In this document: one piece after another, positions 7,814-16,413 of the stretch
Layout: every line of letters starts with the position of its first letter
Numbering within the stretch: the first letter of the stretch is position 1
NCBI GenBank assembly: GCA_021298975.1
Contig: JAJTGC010000015.1
Coordinates: 1-34,139, forward strand
Length of the DNA: 34,139 bases
Direction of reading: 5' to 3'
DNA from: Oxalobacteraceae bacterium
GTDB lineage: Bacteria; Pseudomonadota; Gammaproteobacteria; Burkholderiales; Burkholderiaceae_D
Translations under genes and position numbers: made by a program
The notes under the pieces: generated by a model
Seen by the model: the letters and a program-made list of their open reading frames with translations, nothing else
The model's database searches: none
Told to the model about the DNA's origin: nothing

Positions 7814-10800
7814 ATGAACGCACCACTGGACAAGCTGCAGGCGCTGCAGCCCGATGCCATTTCACTGGATGACAAATACACGCTTGAGCGCGGCCGTGTT
7901 TTTCTGACCGGCACGCAGGCGCTGGTTCGTTTGCCGATGATGCAGCGTCAGCGTGACCTCGCCGCTGGACTCAATACCGCAGGTTTTATTACCGGCTATC
8001 GCGGCTCGCCGCTGGGCAGTGTGGATCAGACTGCGGCCAAAGCCAGAAAACATCTCGAGGCACATCACGTGCGCTTTCATCCCGGTGTCAACGAAGACCT
8101 GGCAGCGACCTCGATCTGGGGCACGCAGCAGGTGAATCTTTTTCCGGGTGCGAAATACGATGGCGTGTTTTCCATCTGGTACGGCAAAGGCCCCGGTGTT
8201 GACCGATCCGGCGATGTCTTCAAGCATGCGGTGGCTGCAGGCACCGCGCCGAACGGTGGCGTACTCGCTCTCGCGGGCGACGATCATGCGGCCAAATCAT
8301 CCACCAATGCGCATCAGAGCGAACACATTCTGAAAGCCTGCGGCTTGCCCGTGCTTTACCCTTCATCGGTGCAGGAGTATCTCGACTACGGCCTGCATGG
8401 TTTCGCGATGAGTCGATACACCGGTCTGTGGGTCGCGATGAAATGCGTGACGGATGTGGTGGAATCCGGTGCCACGGTCGACATTGATCCCGAGCGCGTG
8501 CAGATTGCCTTGCCCGGTGATTTCGATATGCCCGCTGGGGGTCTCAATATTCGCTGGCCCGATGGCATCCTCGAGCAGGAAGAGCGGCTGGTCAATTACA
8601 AATGGTACGCGGCGCTTGCCTATGCACGCGCGAACCACCTCAATCGCGTGATCTGGGACAGCCCGCATGCGCGCTTCGGCATCATGACCGCAGGTAAATC
8701 CTATCTCGACACGCGCCAAGCGCTGGAAGATCTGGGTATCAACGAGTCGGTTGCGCGCGATATTGGTTTGCGCCTCTACAAAGTGGGCATGAGCTGGCCA
8801 CTCGAAGCCGAAGGCACGCGCGCGTTTGCAACCGGCCTGGAAGAAATTCTCGTCGTCGAAGAAAAACGTCAGCTGCTCGAGTATCAGCTCAAGGAAGAAC
8901 TGTACAACTGGCGCAATGATGTACGCCCGCGCGTGGTCGGCAAATTTGATGACACCGGCGAGTGGAGCAATACCCGCCGCAGTGGTCATGGCGAATGGCT
9001 GCTGCCGGGTACTTATGAGCTCAATCCAACGCAAATTGCGCGCGCCATTGCGTCGCGCATCTCGAAATACTTTGCCGGTCATCCGGTCGAGCAGCGTGTG
9101 CGTGAACGCATTGCCTATCTGGAGTCGCGCGAGGCCGTACTCAAAGTCAGCACGGGCGCCAACCCGCAAAAAGATCGCACGCCCTATTTCTGCTCGGGCT
9201 GTCCGCACAACACCTCAACGCGTGTACCGGAAGGCAGTCGCGCACTCGCCGGTATTGGCTGTCACTACATGGCCTTGTGGATGGATCGCTCGACTTCAAC
9301 CTTTACCCACATGGGTGCCGAGGGCACGACCTGGATTGGTCATGCGCCCTTCACCACCGAGCAGCATGTGTTTGCCAACATTGGTGACGGTACTTACTAC
9401 CACTCAGGTCTGCTTGCGATACGCGCATCGGCAGCGGCCAAGGTCAATATGACCTACAAGATTCTGTTCAACGATGCCGTCGCCATGACCGGTGGCCAGA
9501 CCCACGATGGCCCGCTGGATCCTGCGACGATTTCGCGTCAGGTTGCTGCGGAAGGGGTAACGCCGATTGTCGTGGTCACCGACGAGCCGGACAAATACCC
9601 GACGACGACCAACTGGGCGCCGGGTGTGACGATTCGGCATCGCAGCGAGCTCGATGCCGTGCAGCGTGAAATGCGCGAAGTCAAAGGCGTCTCCGCCATC
9701 ATCTATGACCAGACCTGTGCATCCGAGAAGCGTCGGCGCAGGAAGCGCAATACCTTCCCTGATCCGGCCAAGCGTGCCGTGATCAATGAGGCGGTGTGCG
9801 AAGGTTGTGGTGATTGCAGCGTCAAATCAAACTGTCTGTCAGTCGAGCCACTCGAAACCGAATTCGGTCGCAAGCGTCAGATCAATCAGTCCAGCTGCAA
9901 CAAGGATTTTTCTTGCGTGACCGGTTTCTGCCCGAGTTTTGTCACGGTTGAAGGTGGCCAACTGAAGAAGCCGAAAAAAGCGGCGATGAAAGACGCCAGC
10001 GGCAGCGCCATTTCTGCCTTGTCACGTTCGGCAAAGCTCGGTGCGCCGCAACTGCCTTTGCTCAGTGAGCCGTTCGGCGTGCTGGTCACCGGTATTGGTG
10101 GCACCGGCGTGGTGACCGTGGGCCAGATTCTGGCGATGGCAGCGCACGTCGCTGGCAAGGCATGCAGCGTGCTGGACATGAGTGGCCTGGCACAAAAAGG
10201 CGGACCGGTCATGTCGCATGTGCGTCTGGCAGAAAAAGATGACCAGATCCATTCCACGCGCGTCGGTACCGGTGCGGCGGATCTCGTGATTGGCTGCGAC
10301 GTGATCGTGGCCGCGAGCAAGGATGCAATAGCGCGCATGGGCAGTGGCCGCACGCACGCGATCATCAATTCGACACTCGCGCCAACTGCGGCGTTTGTCA
10401 AAAATCCGGATTGGGTCTATCCGGATGCCAGCGCGGCCGACAATATCCGCAAAGCCTGTGGTGATGAAGCGGTCGCTGCCGTCGACGCCGGCAAGATCGC
10501 CACCACGCTGATGGGCGATGCGATTGCGACCAATATGTTCATGCTCGGCTATGCATTCCAGCGTGGCTGGGTGCCGCTGTCCGAGCAGGCGCTGCTCAAG
10601 GCGATTGAGCTCAATGGGGTTTCCGTCGACTTCAATCAGCAGTCCTTTGCCTGGGGACGTCTGGCAGCCGACAATCTGGAAGCCGTCGAGAAGGAAATGA
10701 AGGCCCTCTCACCGGCACAGGTCATCGAATTCAAACGTGCGCCCACGCTGGATGAAATGATCAAGCGCCGTATTGCCTTCCTGACGGATTATCAAAATGC

Positions 10801-11419
10801 GGCGTATGCGGATCGTTATCGGCAGTTTGTCGAGCAAGTCCGTGCCGCCGAAAACAAGCTGGTATCTGCGGAACAAAGCCTGCGTCTGACCGAAGCCGTC
10901 GCGCGTTATTTCTTCAAGCTCATGGCGTACAAGGATGAATACGAGGTCGCACGGTTGCACAGCGATCCGGCATTCAAACAAAAAATTGCGGGTATGTTCG
11001 AAGGAAATTATTCGATCAAATACCATCTTGCACCACCGCTGTTGTCACAGCGCGATACGCAGGGTCATCTGGTCAAGCGTCAGTTCGGCAGCTGGGTGGG
11101 TATGGTCTTCCCTGTGCTGGCGAAGCTGCGCTTCCTGCGCGGCAGTCTTCTGGATCCGTTTGGTCACACCGAAGAACGCAAGGGCGAACGCGCTTTGATT
11201 ACCGAGTATCGCGATGCCATCACGGCGCTGCTGCCGACACTGAGCAGCGAGAATTTGGCACAGATGGTGGCGCTGGCCAGCGTGCCGGAAGATATCCGGG
11301 GTTACGGTCATGTCAAAGAACGGCATCTGAAAAACGCCAAGCAGAAGGAAGCCAAGTTGCTTGATGCTTTGAAACCGACAACGAAGTCGGTGCCGGATGC
11401 GGGGCGGCACGCCGCTTGA
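7814..11419 (+). CDS. Indolepyruvate ferredoxin oxidoreductase family protein (fused 2-oxoacid:ferredoxin oxidoreductase)
   Basis: A 1201-residue single-chain thiamine-diphosphate/iron-sulfur enzyme expected to decarboxylate an aryl- or branched 2-oxoacid to its acyl-CoA with reduction of ferredoxin. The order seen is: N-terminal TPP-family domain (TGYRGSPLG near 52, then GKGPGVDRSGD); a second TPP domain with the GDG cofactor motif (524-526) and a downstream Asn (ILFNDAVAMTGGQ); an Fe-S segment with C662, C665, C668, C674, C695, C701 and C706; a gamma domain starting at GVLVTGIGGTGVV (755); and a C-terminal helical region of the DUF6537 type. Length fits the aerobic proteobacterial form that fuses iorA and iorB. 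The ribosome site GGGGGAG lies 6 bases before the ATG. The likely regulator is the divergent LysR gene. Exact substrate unknown. Confidence 0.92.
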   Translation: MNAPLDKLQALQPDAISLDDKYTLERGRVFLTGTQALVRLPMMQRQRDLAAGLNTAGFITGYRGSPLGSVDQTAAKARKHLEAHHVRFHPGVNEDLAATSIWGTQQVNLFPGAKYDGVFSIWYGKGPGVDRSGDVFKHAVAAGTAPNGGVLALAGDDHAAKSSTNAHQSEHILKACGLPVLYPSSVQEYLDYGLHGFAMSRYTGLWVAMKCVTDVVESGATVDIDPERVQIALPGDFDMPAGGLNIRWPDGILEQEERLVNYKWYAALAYARANHLNRVIWDSPHARFGIMTAGKSYLDTRQALEDLGINESVARDIGLRLYKVGMSWPLEAEGTRAFATGLEEILVVEEKRQLLEYQLKEELYNWRNDVRPRVVGKFDDTGEWSNTRRSGHGEWLLPGTYELNPTQIARAIASRISKYFAGHPVEQRVRERIAYLESREAVLKVSTGANPQKDRTPYFCSGCPHNTSTRVPEGSRALAGIGCHYMALWMDRSTSTFTHMGAEGTTWIGHAPFTTEQHVFANIGDGTYYHSGLLAIRASAAAKVNMTYKILFNDAVAMTGGQTHDGPLDPATISRQVAAEGVTPIVVVTDEPDKYPTTTNWAPGVTIRHRSELDAVQREMREVKGVSAIIYDQTCASEKRRRRKRNTFPDPAKRAVINEAVCEGCGDCSVKSNCLSVEPLETEFGRKRQINQSSCNKDFSCVTGFCPSFVTVEGGQLKKPKKAAMKDASGSAISALSRSAKLGAPQLPLLSEPFGVLVTGIGGTGVVTVGQILAMAAHVAGKACSVLDMSGLAQKGGPVMSHVRLAEKDDQIHSTRVGTGAADLVIGCDVIVAASKDAIARMGSGRTHAIINSTLAPTAAFVKNPDWVYPDASAADNIRKACGDEAVAAVDAGKIATTLMGDAIATNMFMLGYAFQRGWVPLSEQALLKAIELNGVSVDFNQQSFAWGRLAADNLEAVEKEMKALSPAQVIEFKRAPTLDEMIKRRIAFLTDYQNAAYADRYRQFVEQVRAAENKLVSAEQSLRLTEAVARYFFKLMAYKDEYEVARLHSDPAFKQKIAGMFEGNYSIKYHLAPPLLSQRDTQGHLVKRQFGSWVGMVFPVLAKLRFLRGSLLDPFGHTEERKGERALITEYRDAITALLPTLSSENLAQMVALASVPEDIRGYGHVKERHLKNAKQKEAKLLDALKPTTKSVPDAGRHAA

Positions 11420-11468
11420 TTCTTGAATTGATTAATTTAGATTCACGAATAAAACCTTTGTAGGTGCG

Positions 11469-11576
11469 CAACGAAAGCCGCTGTATCTCAGCTTTCGCCG
11501 GGATGACGATATTTTCAGGCTACTGGCTATAAATGCCGTCGCCCCGGCGAAAGCCGGGATCCCGTGTCTTTCGTTG
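11469..11576. repeat. Inverted repeat, two 40-base arms (about 80% identical), MITE/REP-like
   Basis: Arm A 11469-11508 and arm B 11537-11576 are reverse complements at about 32 of 40 positions, separated by 28 bases. Both arms begin (in the A orientation) with CAACGAAAG and contain GCTTTCGCCGGG; arm B also carries an internal perfect hairpin CCCGGC-TTTC-GCCGGG, which arm A has partly lost. The core resembles the CCCGGCGAAAGCCGGG-type intergenic repeat widespread in proteobacteria. It lies between the convergent oxidoreductase and queC genes and provides the last codons of queC. It may also act as a two-way transcription stop. Confidence 0.75.
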
Positions 11577-12273
11577 ATACGCCCGCGGCATACTCACGAT
11601 AGCCTTTTGCCCGCAATTCACACGCCGGGCAAGCACCACAGCCATGACCCCACTCATGCAACTGGCCGCGCTCGCCCAGGTAGCAGGTGTGGGTATCCGT
11701 ACGTATCAGCGCCACCAGCGGCTCACCACCCAGATCGTGTGCAAGCTGCCAGGTCGCTGCCTTGTTAAGCCACATCAGAGGTGTTTGCAGTGACAGCGTG
11801 GTTGCCATGCCAAGTTGCAGCGCTGATTCAAGTGCGCGCAGGCTGTCATCGCGACAGTCCGGATAACCAGAGTAATCCGTCTCGCACATGCCACCGACGA
11901 TCACATCGATACCGCGACGGTAAGCCAGTGCTGCTGCGATGGTAATGAAAAGCAGATTGCGCCCTGGCACAAAAGTATTCGGCAAACCATTCGCCTGCAT
12001 CGCAATCTCGGTGTCGCGTGTGAGCGCGGTATCGGAAATTTTTCCCAGCACTGACAGATCAAGCAGATGATCTTCGCCCAAGCGGCTGTGCCATTCGGCA
12101 TTCAGTGTCCGCATGGATGACAGGAGCGATGGCCGCAAGCCGAGTTCAACCACATGCCGCTGGCCATAGTCAAATCCCAGTGTCTCGACACGCGTATAGC
12201 GCGATAGTGCCCACGCCAGACAGGCGGTTGAATCCTGACCGCCTGAGAACAGCACCAGTGCTGAAGCACTCAT
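11527..12273 (-). CDS. queC: 7-cyano-7-deazaguanine synthase
   Basis: ATP-dependent conversion of 7-carboxy-7-deazaguanine to preQ0, on the queuosine pathway. The PP-loop SGGQDST is at residues 10-16, followed by DYGQRH, and the zinc site is C197, C212, C215 and C218 (HTCY ... CGACPAC), all as in the family. The normal fold should end near residue 230; residues 233-246 are translated from the inverted repeat arm at 11537-11576 and the last two from its spacer, so the 248-residue protein carries a foreign tail of about 16 residues that probably does not disturb the core. The start overlaps the DUF3108 stop (ATGA). No queD/queE neighbour is in the window. Confidence 0.95.
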   Translation of the reverse strand: MSASALVLFSGGQDSTACLAWALSRYTRVETLGFDYGQRHVVELGLRPSLLSSMRTLNAEWHSRLGEDHLLDLSVLGKISDTALTRDTEIAMQANGLPNTFVPGRNLLFITIAAALAYRRGIDVIVGGMCETDYSGYPDCRDDSLRALESALQLGMATTLSLQTPLMWLNKAATWQLAHDLGGEPLVALIRTDTHTCYLGERGQLHEWGHGCGACPACELRAKGYREYAAGVSTKDTGSRLSPGRRHL

Positions 12274-13007
12274 TTTTTGGTAATTTTTTCTATCGTCTGC
12301 TCAATGGCATCGCCACCGGACTCCGTGAAGCGCAGGCGCACGGGGAACCATTCCTGCGATGGCGCGAGCCAGATATCGACTTGCCGTCCGTTGCCGGGTT
12401 CGCCCGGCACATGCGCAACATGCAGGGTATCCACCTCGCCGAGACTGGTGCGCAGTCGCTGCTTGTCTTTCACCTGAAACGTCCAGGATTCGCCGCCGCG
12501 GTGGCCTGCGACGAAAAATTTCCAGGTCGAGCCGGGAACGAAACTGCCCGGCCGGGCACGTGCCATTGATAACAATTGCCAGATCACGCTGAGGCGGTCT
12601 TGTTCGCCTCCCTGAATTTTGTAAGGTGGAACATCACCTGCAAAATTAATTTGGCCCGCGCGACGATCAAAAACGACAGCGACAGGTTCCTTGCGCAGGC
12701 GTTTCAGTAAAAAATTGGTTGGTACCAATCCGCTGCGATCAATGGCGCCTTCGCTTTTTTCTGACATCAGCTGACCGGTCAGCTGTGTGGACGTATCAAA
12801 CATCAATCGATATTGTTTTGCATCGGCTTGCCAATCGATTTGGCCGCTGCCCTCGACGGAGAGTCCCTTGACGTCGGCACGCAGCCGGTACTGCAACTGG
12901 CTTGATGGTGGTGGATTGCCTGTGGTCTTGTCTTGTGCGTGCACCAGGCCAAGGCTTAACAGCGCGCCTGCCGCCAGCATCGGAAATTTTTTCAGGATGA
13001 GCATCAT
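12270..13007 (-). CDS. DUF3108-domain exported protein
   Basis: A 245-residue protein with a signal peptide ([20 protein letters not shown]), hence periplasmic, then a DUF3108 beta-rich domain from about residue 38. Typical segments seen are [48 protein letters not shown] and [18 protein letters not shown]. Function unknown; the fold resembles single-domain lipid or envelope binding proteins, which is only suggestive. Paralogous to the DUF3108 domain of the next upstream gene (38 bases away), sharing the GGEQDR..VFWQL and W(L)AP.Q(D/E)W.PV motifs, so the pair arose by duplication. Overlaps queC by 4 bases, so queC is probably co-transcribed with it. Confidence 0.82.
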   Translation of the reverse strand: MMLILKKFPMLAAGALLSLGLVHAQDKTTGNPPPSSQLQYRLRADVKGLSVEGSGQIDWQADAKQYRLMFDTSTQLTGQLMSEKSEGAIDRSGLVPTNFLLKRLRKEPVAVVFDRRAGQINFAGDVPPYKIQGGEQDRLSVIWQLLSMARARPGSFVPGSTWKFFVAGHRGGESWTFQVKDKQRLRTSLGEVDTLHVAHVPGEPGNGRQVDIWLAPSQEWFPVRLRFTESGGDAIEQTIEKITKK

Positions 13008-13045
13008 GGTGTTTTCTTTTCCTCAGAGCATCGGCAGGTCGGTAT

Positions 13046-14329
13046 TTATTTTTTTTCCAGTTTCGACAAGGTTAACCCAAGCGATGTCCCCTTGCGATCC
13101 ACATACATGATTTTGACCGGATACCAGTCCTGTGCGGGTGCGAGCCAGACCTCGAGCTGGTAGTCGTTGCCGCCGTCCGGTCTTACCAGAGTCATATGCC
13201 AGGCATCGGTTCGACCTTGACCCAGCGCGATCGGCGCCGTGCCATGCACTGTGACACGCCACGGATCGGCAGTGCGGCTACCGGCGATGATCAGATCGAA
13301 TGACAAGCCTGCCTGCCACCTGTCAGGATTGCCGCGCGCCAGACCCGCCAGCTGCCAGAACACGCTGCCGCGATCTTGTTCACCGCCTTTGACCGCATAA
13401 CTGTTGGTGGAAGCCGAGAAACTGATCGTCTGACGCTCGCGATGAAAATGGGTATTGGTTGAAGACTTTCCCAAACGCTTTTCGGTATACAGCTCGGGCA
13501 GGATGCCGACATCGCCCAGATAACCTTCGCTGCGGTAGCTGAGTACGGATAAAAACAAGACCGATGCTTCACCGGTGATCGAGTACTGTCGACCGTTCTG
13601 CACCCATTTCACCAGACCCCGACCTTCGACCTTGCTGCTGCCTTTGATGGCAACCGCGTCATAGCTGAGATCGGCGGAGGGCGGCAGGCTGATGCGGGAA
13701 AACAGCTGAGGCCGATCTGCTGTGGCCGAGGGTGCGGGTGCCGGTGCCGCGGTTGGCGCGTCGGTTTGCGTGGGTATTGGCTCCGGTGGTGCCGGTGTTG
13801 GTGGTGGACTTGGCTCCGGTGATGCAAGTGCCGGCAGTGGACTTGGTTCTGGTGGTGCAAGCGCCGGCAGTGGACCTGGCGCCGGTGACGCTGCGGGTTC
13901 TGGCGGTAGCGCTGCCACCGGTGCCGCCGCCGTTTCAGTCACTGCGTTGGTGGCCCTGGTTGTCTGATCTGGCGGTGTCGCAAGCACGGGTTCGGCGACG
14001 ACGGGGGCAGCGACTTCGTTGGCAGCTGGCGGCGTGCTGGTCACCGGAGCGTCGGGCAAGGGCGGCGGCGATTTTTCTTCCGAAGCGGGTGTTGCAGGGG
14101 GTGTCGGGTCGGGTATCGCCGCTTGGGTTGGGGGCCTCGCCGTCGTTTGCAAGGTAACGCTGATGATGTCCTCCTGATCATCACGTAGCGCTACCATCGC
14201 CAGACGGTCTGTGGCCCATTGGATAATGAACAGGTGTGCCAGCAGGGATACCAGAAGGATCAGCAGCAGAAATCCGGCTTTGCGACCGGGTGGCAGCGGC
14301 GAGTAAGGGAATTCGTGATGCGCAGGCAT
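13046..14329 (-). CDS. Membrane-anchored, proline-rich DUF3108 protein (TonB-like N-terminus)
   Basis: A 427-residue protein. A short cytosolic start is followed by one membrane segment (about 18-36, AGFLLLILLVSLLAHLFIIQWA), then a long Pro/Ala/Glu/Ser-rich stretch (about 65-210) and a C-terminal DUF3108 domain (about 220-425). This anchor plus stiff proline-rich spanner is the layout of TonB/TolA-type proteins, here ending in DUF3108 instead of a TonB domain, so it may reach across the periplasm; that role is inference. Part of the spanner comes from a 33-bp tandem repeat. It is the paralogue of the downstream DUF3108 gene. No strong ribosome site precedes the ATG. Confidence 0.8.
   Translation of the reverse strand: MPAHHEFPYSPLPPGRKAGFLLLILLVSLLAHLFIIQWATDRLAMVALRDDQEDIISVTLQTTARPPTQAAIPDPTPPATPASEEKSPPPLPDAPVTSTPPAANEVAAPVVAEPVLATPPDQTTRATNAVTETAAAPVAALPPEPAASPAPGPLPALAPPEPSPLPALASPEPSPPPTPAPPEPIPTQTDAPTAAPAPAPSATADRPQLFSRISLPPSADLSYDAVAIKGSSKVEGRGLVKWVQNGRQYSITGEASVLFLSVLSYRSEGYLGDVGILPELYTEKRLGKSSTNTHFHRERQTISFSASTNSYAVKGGEQDRGSVFWQLAGLARGNPDRWQAGLSFDLIIAGSRTADPWRVTVHGTAPIALGQGRTDAWHMTLVRPDGGNDYQLEVWLAPAQDWYPVKIMYVDRKGTSLGLTLSKLEKK
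13807..13892. repeat. 33-bp tandem repeat in the proline-rich coding region
   Basis: Two full units (13807-13839 and 13840-13872) differ at only a few third-position-type sites and are followed by a degenerate partial third unit. Because the unit is 11 codons long, copy-number change keeps the frame and would lengthen or shorten the LPALA-PPEPSP-type spacer of the DUF3108 membrane protein. Confidence 0.75.
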
Positions 14330-14397
14330 CTGGCTAGTTTACTGGTGTCAAATCAGGTGTGCTGGTTTGATGTAGCGCCGCAGAGAATGATCTGAAT

Positions 14398-14414
14398 CGG
14401 GTCATCATGATCCG
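14398..14414. promoter_or_regulatory. Near-perfect 17-bp palindrome between the DUF3108 and phaM genes
   Basis: CGGGTCAT and ATGATCCG mirror each other around a central C with one mismatch. It lies in the 153-bp divergent space, so it could serve either gene. No known regulator's consensus is recognised. Confidence 0.3.
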
Positions 14415-14441
14415 ATCTGTTACCCTTTTGCCGAAAAGGAT

Positions 14442-14465
14442 GGTATCAACCATTCTCATGATACC
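14442..14465. promoter_or_regulatory. Inverted repeat just upstream of phaM
   Basis: Arms GGTATCA (14442-14448) and TGATACC (14459-14465) are perfect, with a 10-base centre, giving a site spaced about two helical turns between arm centres. It ends 4 bases before the phaM ribosome site (GGGGAG at 14470-14475), so it could act as an operator or as an mRNA hairpin limiting translation. Confidence 0.4.
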
Positions 14466-14482
14466 GCTTGGGGAGATGCGTA

Positions 14483-15055
14483 ATGACGAGTAATGACATG
14501 GGTGGTTTGCCGGGAGCCGGCGCAATGAACGACACCCTCGAATTTGTGCGCAACATGTGGGGTGCGATGAAGATACCCGGTATGTCCATGCCATCGATGT
14601 CGCCTGATGACATCAACAAGCAAATTACCGATCTCAAGGCGGTCGAGTCCTGGTTATTGATGAACATGAATATGTTGCGGACCACGATACAGACGCTGGA
14701 GGTCCAGAGCGCCACCTTGGCGGCAATTCAGGCCATGGGTCAGAGTTTTTCGCAGGCCGGTGCCAGCCGACCCACGGCCGAAGGCACGCCTGCTTTCGAA
14801 TCACCTTTTGAAAAAGCGGCCGGCAAGACAGATACATCTGCTCCGGGCATGCCGGACACGGCCGCATTCGCAGCGCAGTTTGCCAATCCGGCTTTGTGGT
14901 GGAACACGGTGCAGGATCAGTTTGCGCAGGCGGTCAATCAGGTCGTGACACCACCGAAGAAACCCGCCACCAAAAAAGCAGCGCCCAAAAAGAAAGCAGC
15001 AGGCGCGGCAAAAAAAACTGCAGCCTCGCGCGGTACGAAAAAAGCCAAAACCTGA
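14483..15055 (+). CDS. phaM: PhaM-type polyhydroxyalkanoate granule regulator
   Basis: A 190-residue protein. The N-terminus (NDTLEFVRNMWGAMKIPGM..MPSMSPDDINKQITDLKAVESWLLMNMNML) is the conserved PhaM family block, with a helical region to about residue 95 and a C-terminal Lys/Ala/Pro tail (PPKKPATKKAAPKKKAAG...) like histone-type DNA-binding tails. In Cupriavidus necator PhaM binds and activates PHA synthase PhaC1 and tethers PHB granules to the nucleoid; the same role is inferred here. A TTG at 14468 is in frame, but ATG 14483 has GGGGAG 7 bases upstream and is chosen. No other pha gene is nearby. Confidence 0.88.
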   Translation: MTSNDMGGLPGAGAMNDTLEFVRNMWGAMKIPGMSMPSMSPDDINKQITDLKAVESWLLMNMNMLRTTIQTLEVQSATLAAIQAMGQSFSQAGASRPTAEGTPAFESPFEKAAGKTDTSAPGMPDTAAFAAQFANPALWWNTVQDQFAQAVNQVVTPPKKPATKKAAPKKKAAGAAKKTAASRGTKKAKT

Positions 15056-15107
15056 GGTTTCAGCGCCTCTTTCTCGCTCAGTACAGCGGTCCCTGGCTTA
15101 CCGCGAG

Positions 15108-15130
15108 CCGCCTTGGCTGGCGGAATTTTT
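15108..15130 (+). terminator. Probable intrinsic terminator of phaM
   Basis: Stem CCGCC (15108-15112) / GGCGG (15119-15123), a 6-base loop, then AA and five T residues (15126-15130). The stem is short, so confidence is moderate. It lies 53 bases past the phaM stop and 10 bases before the end of the convergent operon. Confidence 0.45.
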
Positions 15131-15139
15131 CCAGTGCAC

Positions 15140-15571
15140 TTATTTGCGCGCCAGTCGTTTCAGGCCACGCATCAATGAACCCAGCAAAGGCAGTTTTTCG
15201 TAAAGCTCTTCTGCCGCATCCCAGTAATCACGATGGAAATTTGCCTTGCCGTCGGAGCCAAAGCGCAGATGTGTCGCGCCGCGTATGCATTGCTCTGCCG
15301 TAGAAAAGCGTTTCATTCGAAACAAAAAATCCCAGGTCAGAAAAGCCTGATCGCCTTGCAGCACATGACTGGTCACGACAAAGCGTGGGCTATCGACTTG
15401 TTCGAACATGTGCGAAAAAATTTGTACGACTGCGGGCAGGCCGCGTACTTCATTGAAGGGATCCTTGAAAAATACATCCTCGGTATACACCTGCGCTAAC
15501 TGGCCGATATTGCCGGCATTGATGGTTTCAAAAAAACCAATCAGTTTTTGCAGGTCGTCTTCGTGATTCAT
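15140..15571 (-). CDS. Nuclear transport factor 2 (SnoaL-like) family protein
   Basis: A 143-residue NTF2-fold protein: LQKLIGFFETINAGNIGQLAQVYTEDVFFKDPFNEVRG is the usual helix-plus-pocket start of the family, and FLTWDFLFRMKRF and IRGATHLRFGSDGKANFHRDYWD the later strands. Members are small-molecule binding proteins or isomerases; proteins of this subtype regularly accompany the SDR, DUF3833, DUF1365 and CFA-like genes found upstream. The start overlaps the SDR stop (ATGA), making it the last gene of the eight-gene operon. The specific reaction is unknown. Confidence 0.85.
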   Translation of the reverse strand: MNHEDDLQKLIGFFETINAGNIGQLAQVYTEDVFFKDPFNEVRGLPAVVQIFSHMFEQVDSPRFVVTSHVLQGDQAFLTWDFLFRMKRFSTAEQCIRGATHLRFGSDGKANFHRDYWDAAEELYEKLPLLGSLMRGLKRLARK

Positions 15572-16413
15572 AGGCCGGTCACTTTGTGAATCAGTGAAAA
15601 ATACCAGCGATAGGGCAGGAGCCTTGCCATTCTGAGCCAGTTCGTAAAGCCTTTGGGAAAGTGGATATGGAAGCCCCCTTTTTCCATCCCTGTCACGATT
15701 TCCTGTGCTGCACGTCTGGCACTGATCAGGCCCGGCATCACAAACTTGTTTTGCGCCGTCGCCGGTGTTTCAACGAAACCGGGATTGATCATATACACCG
15801 CATGTCCTCGCGGATGCAGATCAAAGTACAGTGATTCGCACAGATTGATCAGTGCCGCCTTGGTGGGGCCGTACACCAGCGCCTTGGGCAAACCTGAATA
15901 CCCGGCAACCGACGAGACGATGCCAATGCCGCCGCCGCCGTTTTCCTGACTGAGCAAGATCGGCAGCATGGCATCAATACAGTGAAATACCCCGCGCAGA
16001 TTCACATCCAGCAGTTGATTGACTACCGCCATGTCGAAGGTGTCGACACGCATTTCATTGTAGGCGCCAGCCACAATCAGCATCAGATCCACACCGCCCC
16101 AGTCGGCGAGCAGCTGGTCGCGAGCGGACATGACTTGTGCATGCTGTGTCACATCCAGTGGCAGAACCAATGCCAGTGGATGGGCGGCCGCTATCTGCTG
16201 CAGTGCATCGGTTTTACGTGCCGATATCGCGACCCGCGCGCCTTTTTCGAGCAACAGCCTGGCCGTCTCCGCGCCGATGCCGGTCGATGCACCAATGACC
16301 CACACCCGTGCGCCGCGCCAATCCCGAATGCGCCGATTCATCCCGCGATCTGCCGGTTCGTACAGCATCGTCTGCGCATCGGGCGCCCGCAGTGCGTGCG
16401 GAGCGAGCGTCAT
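15568..16413 (-). CDS. Short-chain dehydrogenase/reductase (SDR) family protein
   Basis: A 281-residue classical SDR, presumably an NAD(P)H-dependent oxidoreductase. The cofactor loop GASTGIG is at 41-47, the acidic/NNAG-equivalent region reads IVAGAYN, with N138 in DVNLRG, the catalytic Ser in IVSSVAG (167-168), and Y181/K185 in YGPTK. The C-terminus (LRMARLLPYRWYFSLIHKVTG) is basic and hydrophobic and could associate with the membrane. The start is fixed by the TAATG junction with DUF3833 (shared A), although ATG at residue 25 is possible. Part of the lipid/oxidative-stress operon; a substrate derived from modified acyl chains is inference. Confidence 0.9.
   Translation of the reverse strand: MTLAPHALRAPDAQTMLYEPADRGMNRRIRDWRGARVWVIGASTGIGAETARLLLEKGARVAISARKTDALQQIAAAHPLALVLPLDVTQHAQVMSARDQLLADWGGVDLMLIVAGAYNEMRVDTFDMAVVNQLLDVNLRGVFHCIDAMLPILLSQENGGGGIGIVSSVAGYSGLPKALVYGPTKAALINLCESLYFDLHPRGHAVYMINPGFVETPATAQNKFVMPGLISARRAAQEIVTGMEKGGFHIHFPKGFTNWLRMARLLPYRWYFSLIHKVTGL

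Noticed and set aside
13722-14157. Long open frames on the plus strand opposite the proline-rich DUF3108 gene (Gly/Val/Ala-rich products)
   Set aside because: They are antisense shadows of the Pro/Ala-rich repeat coding; low-complexity products with no ribosome site.
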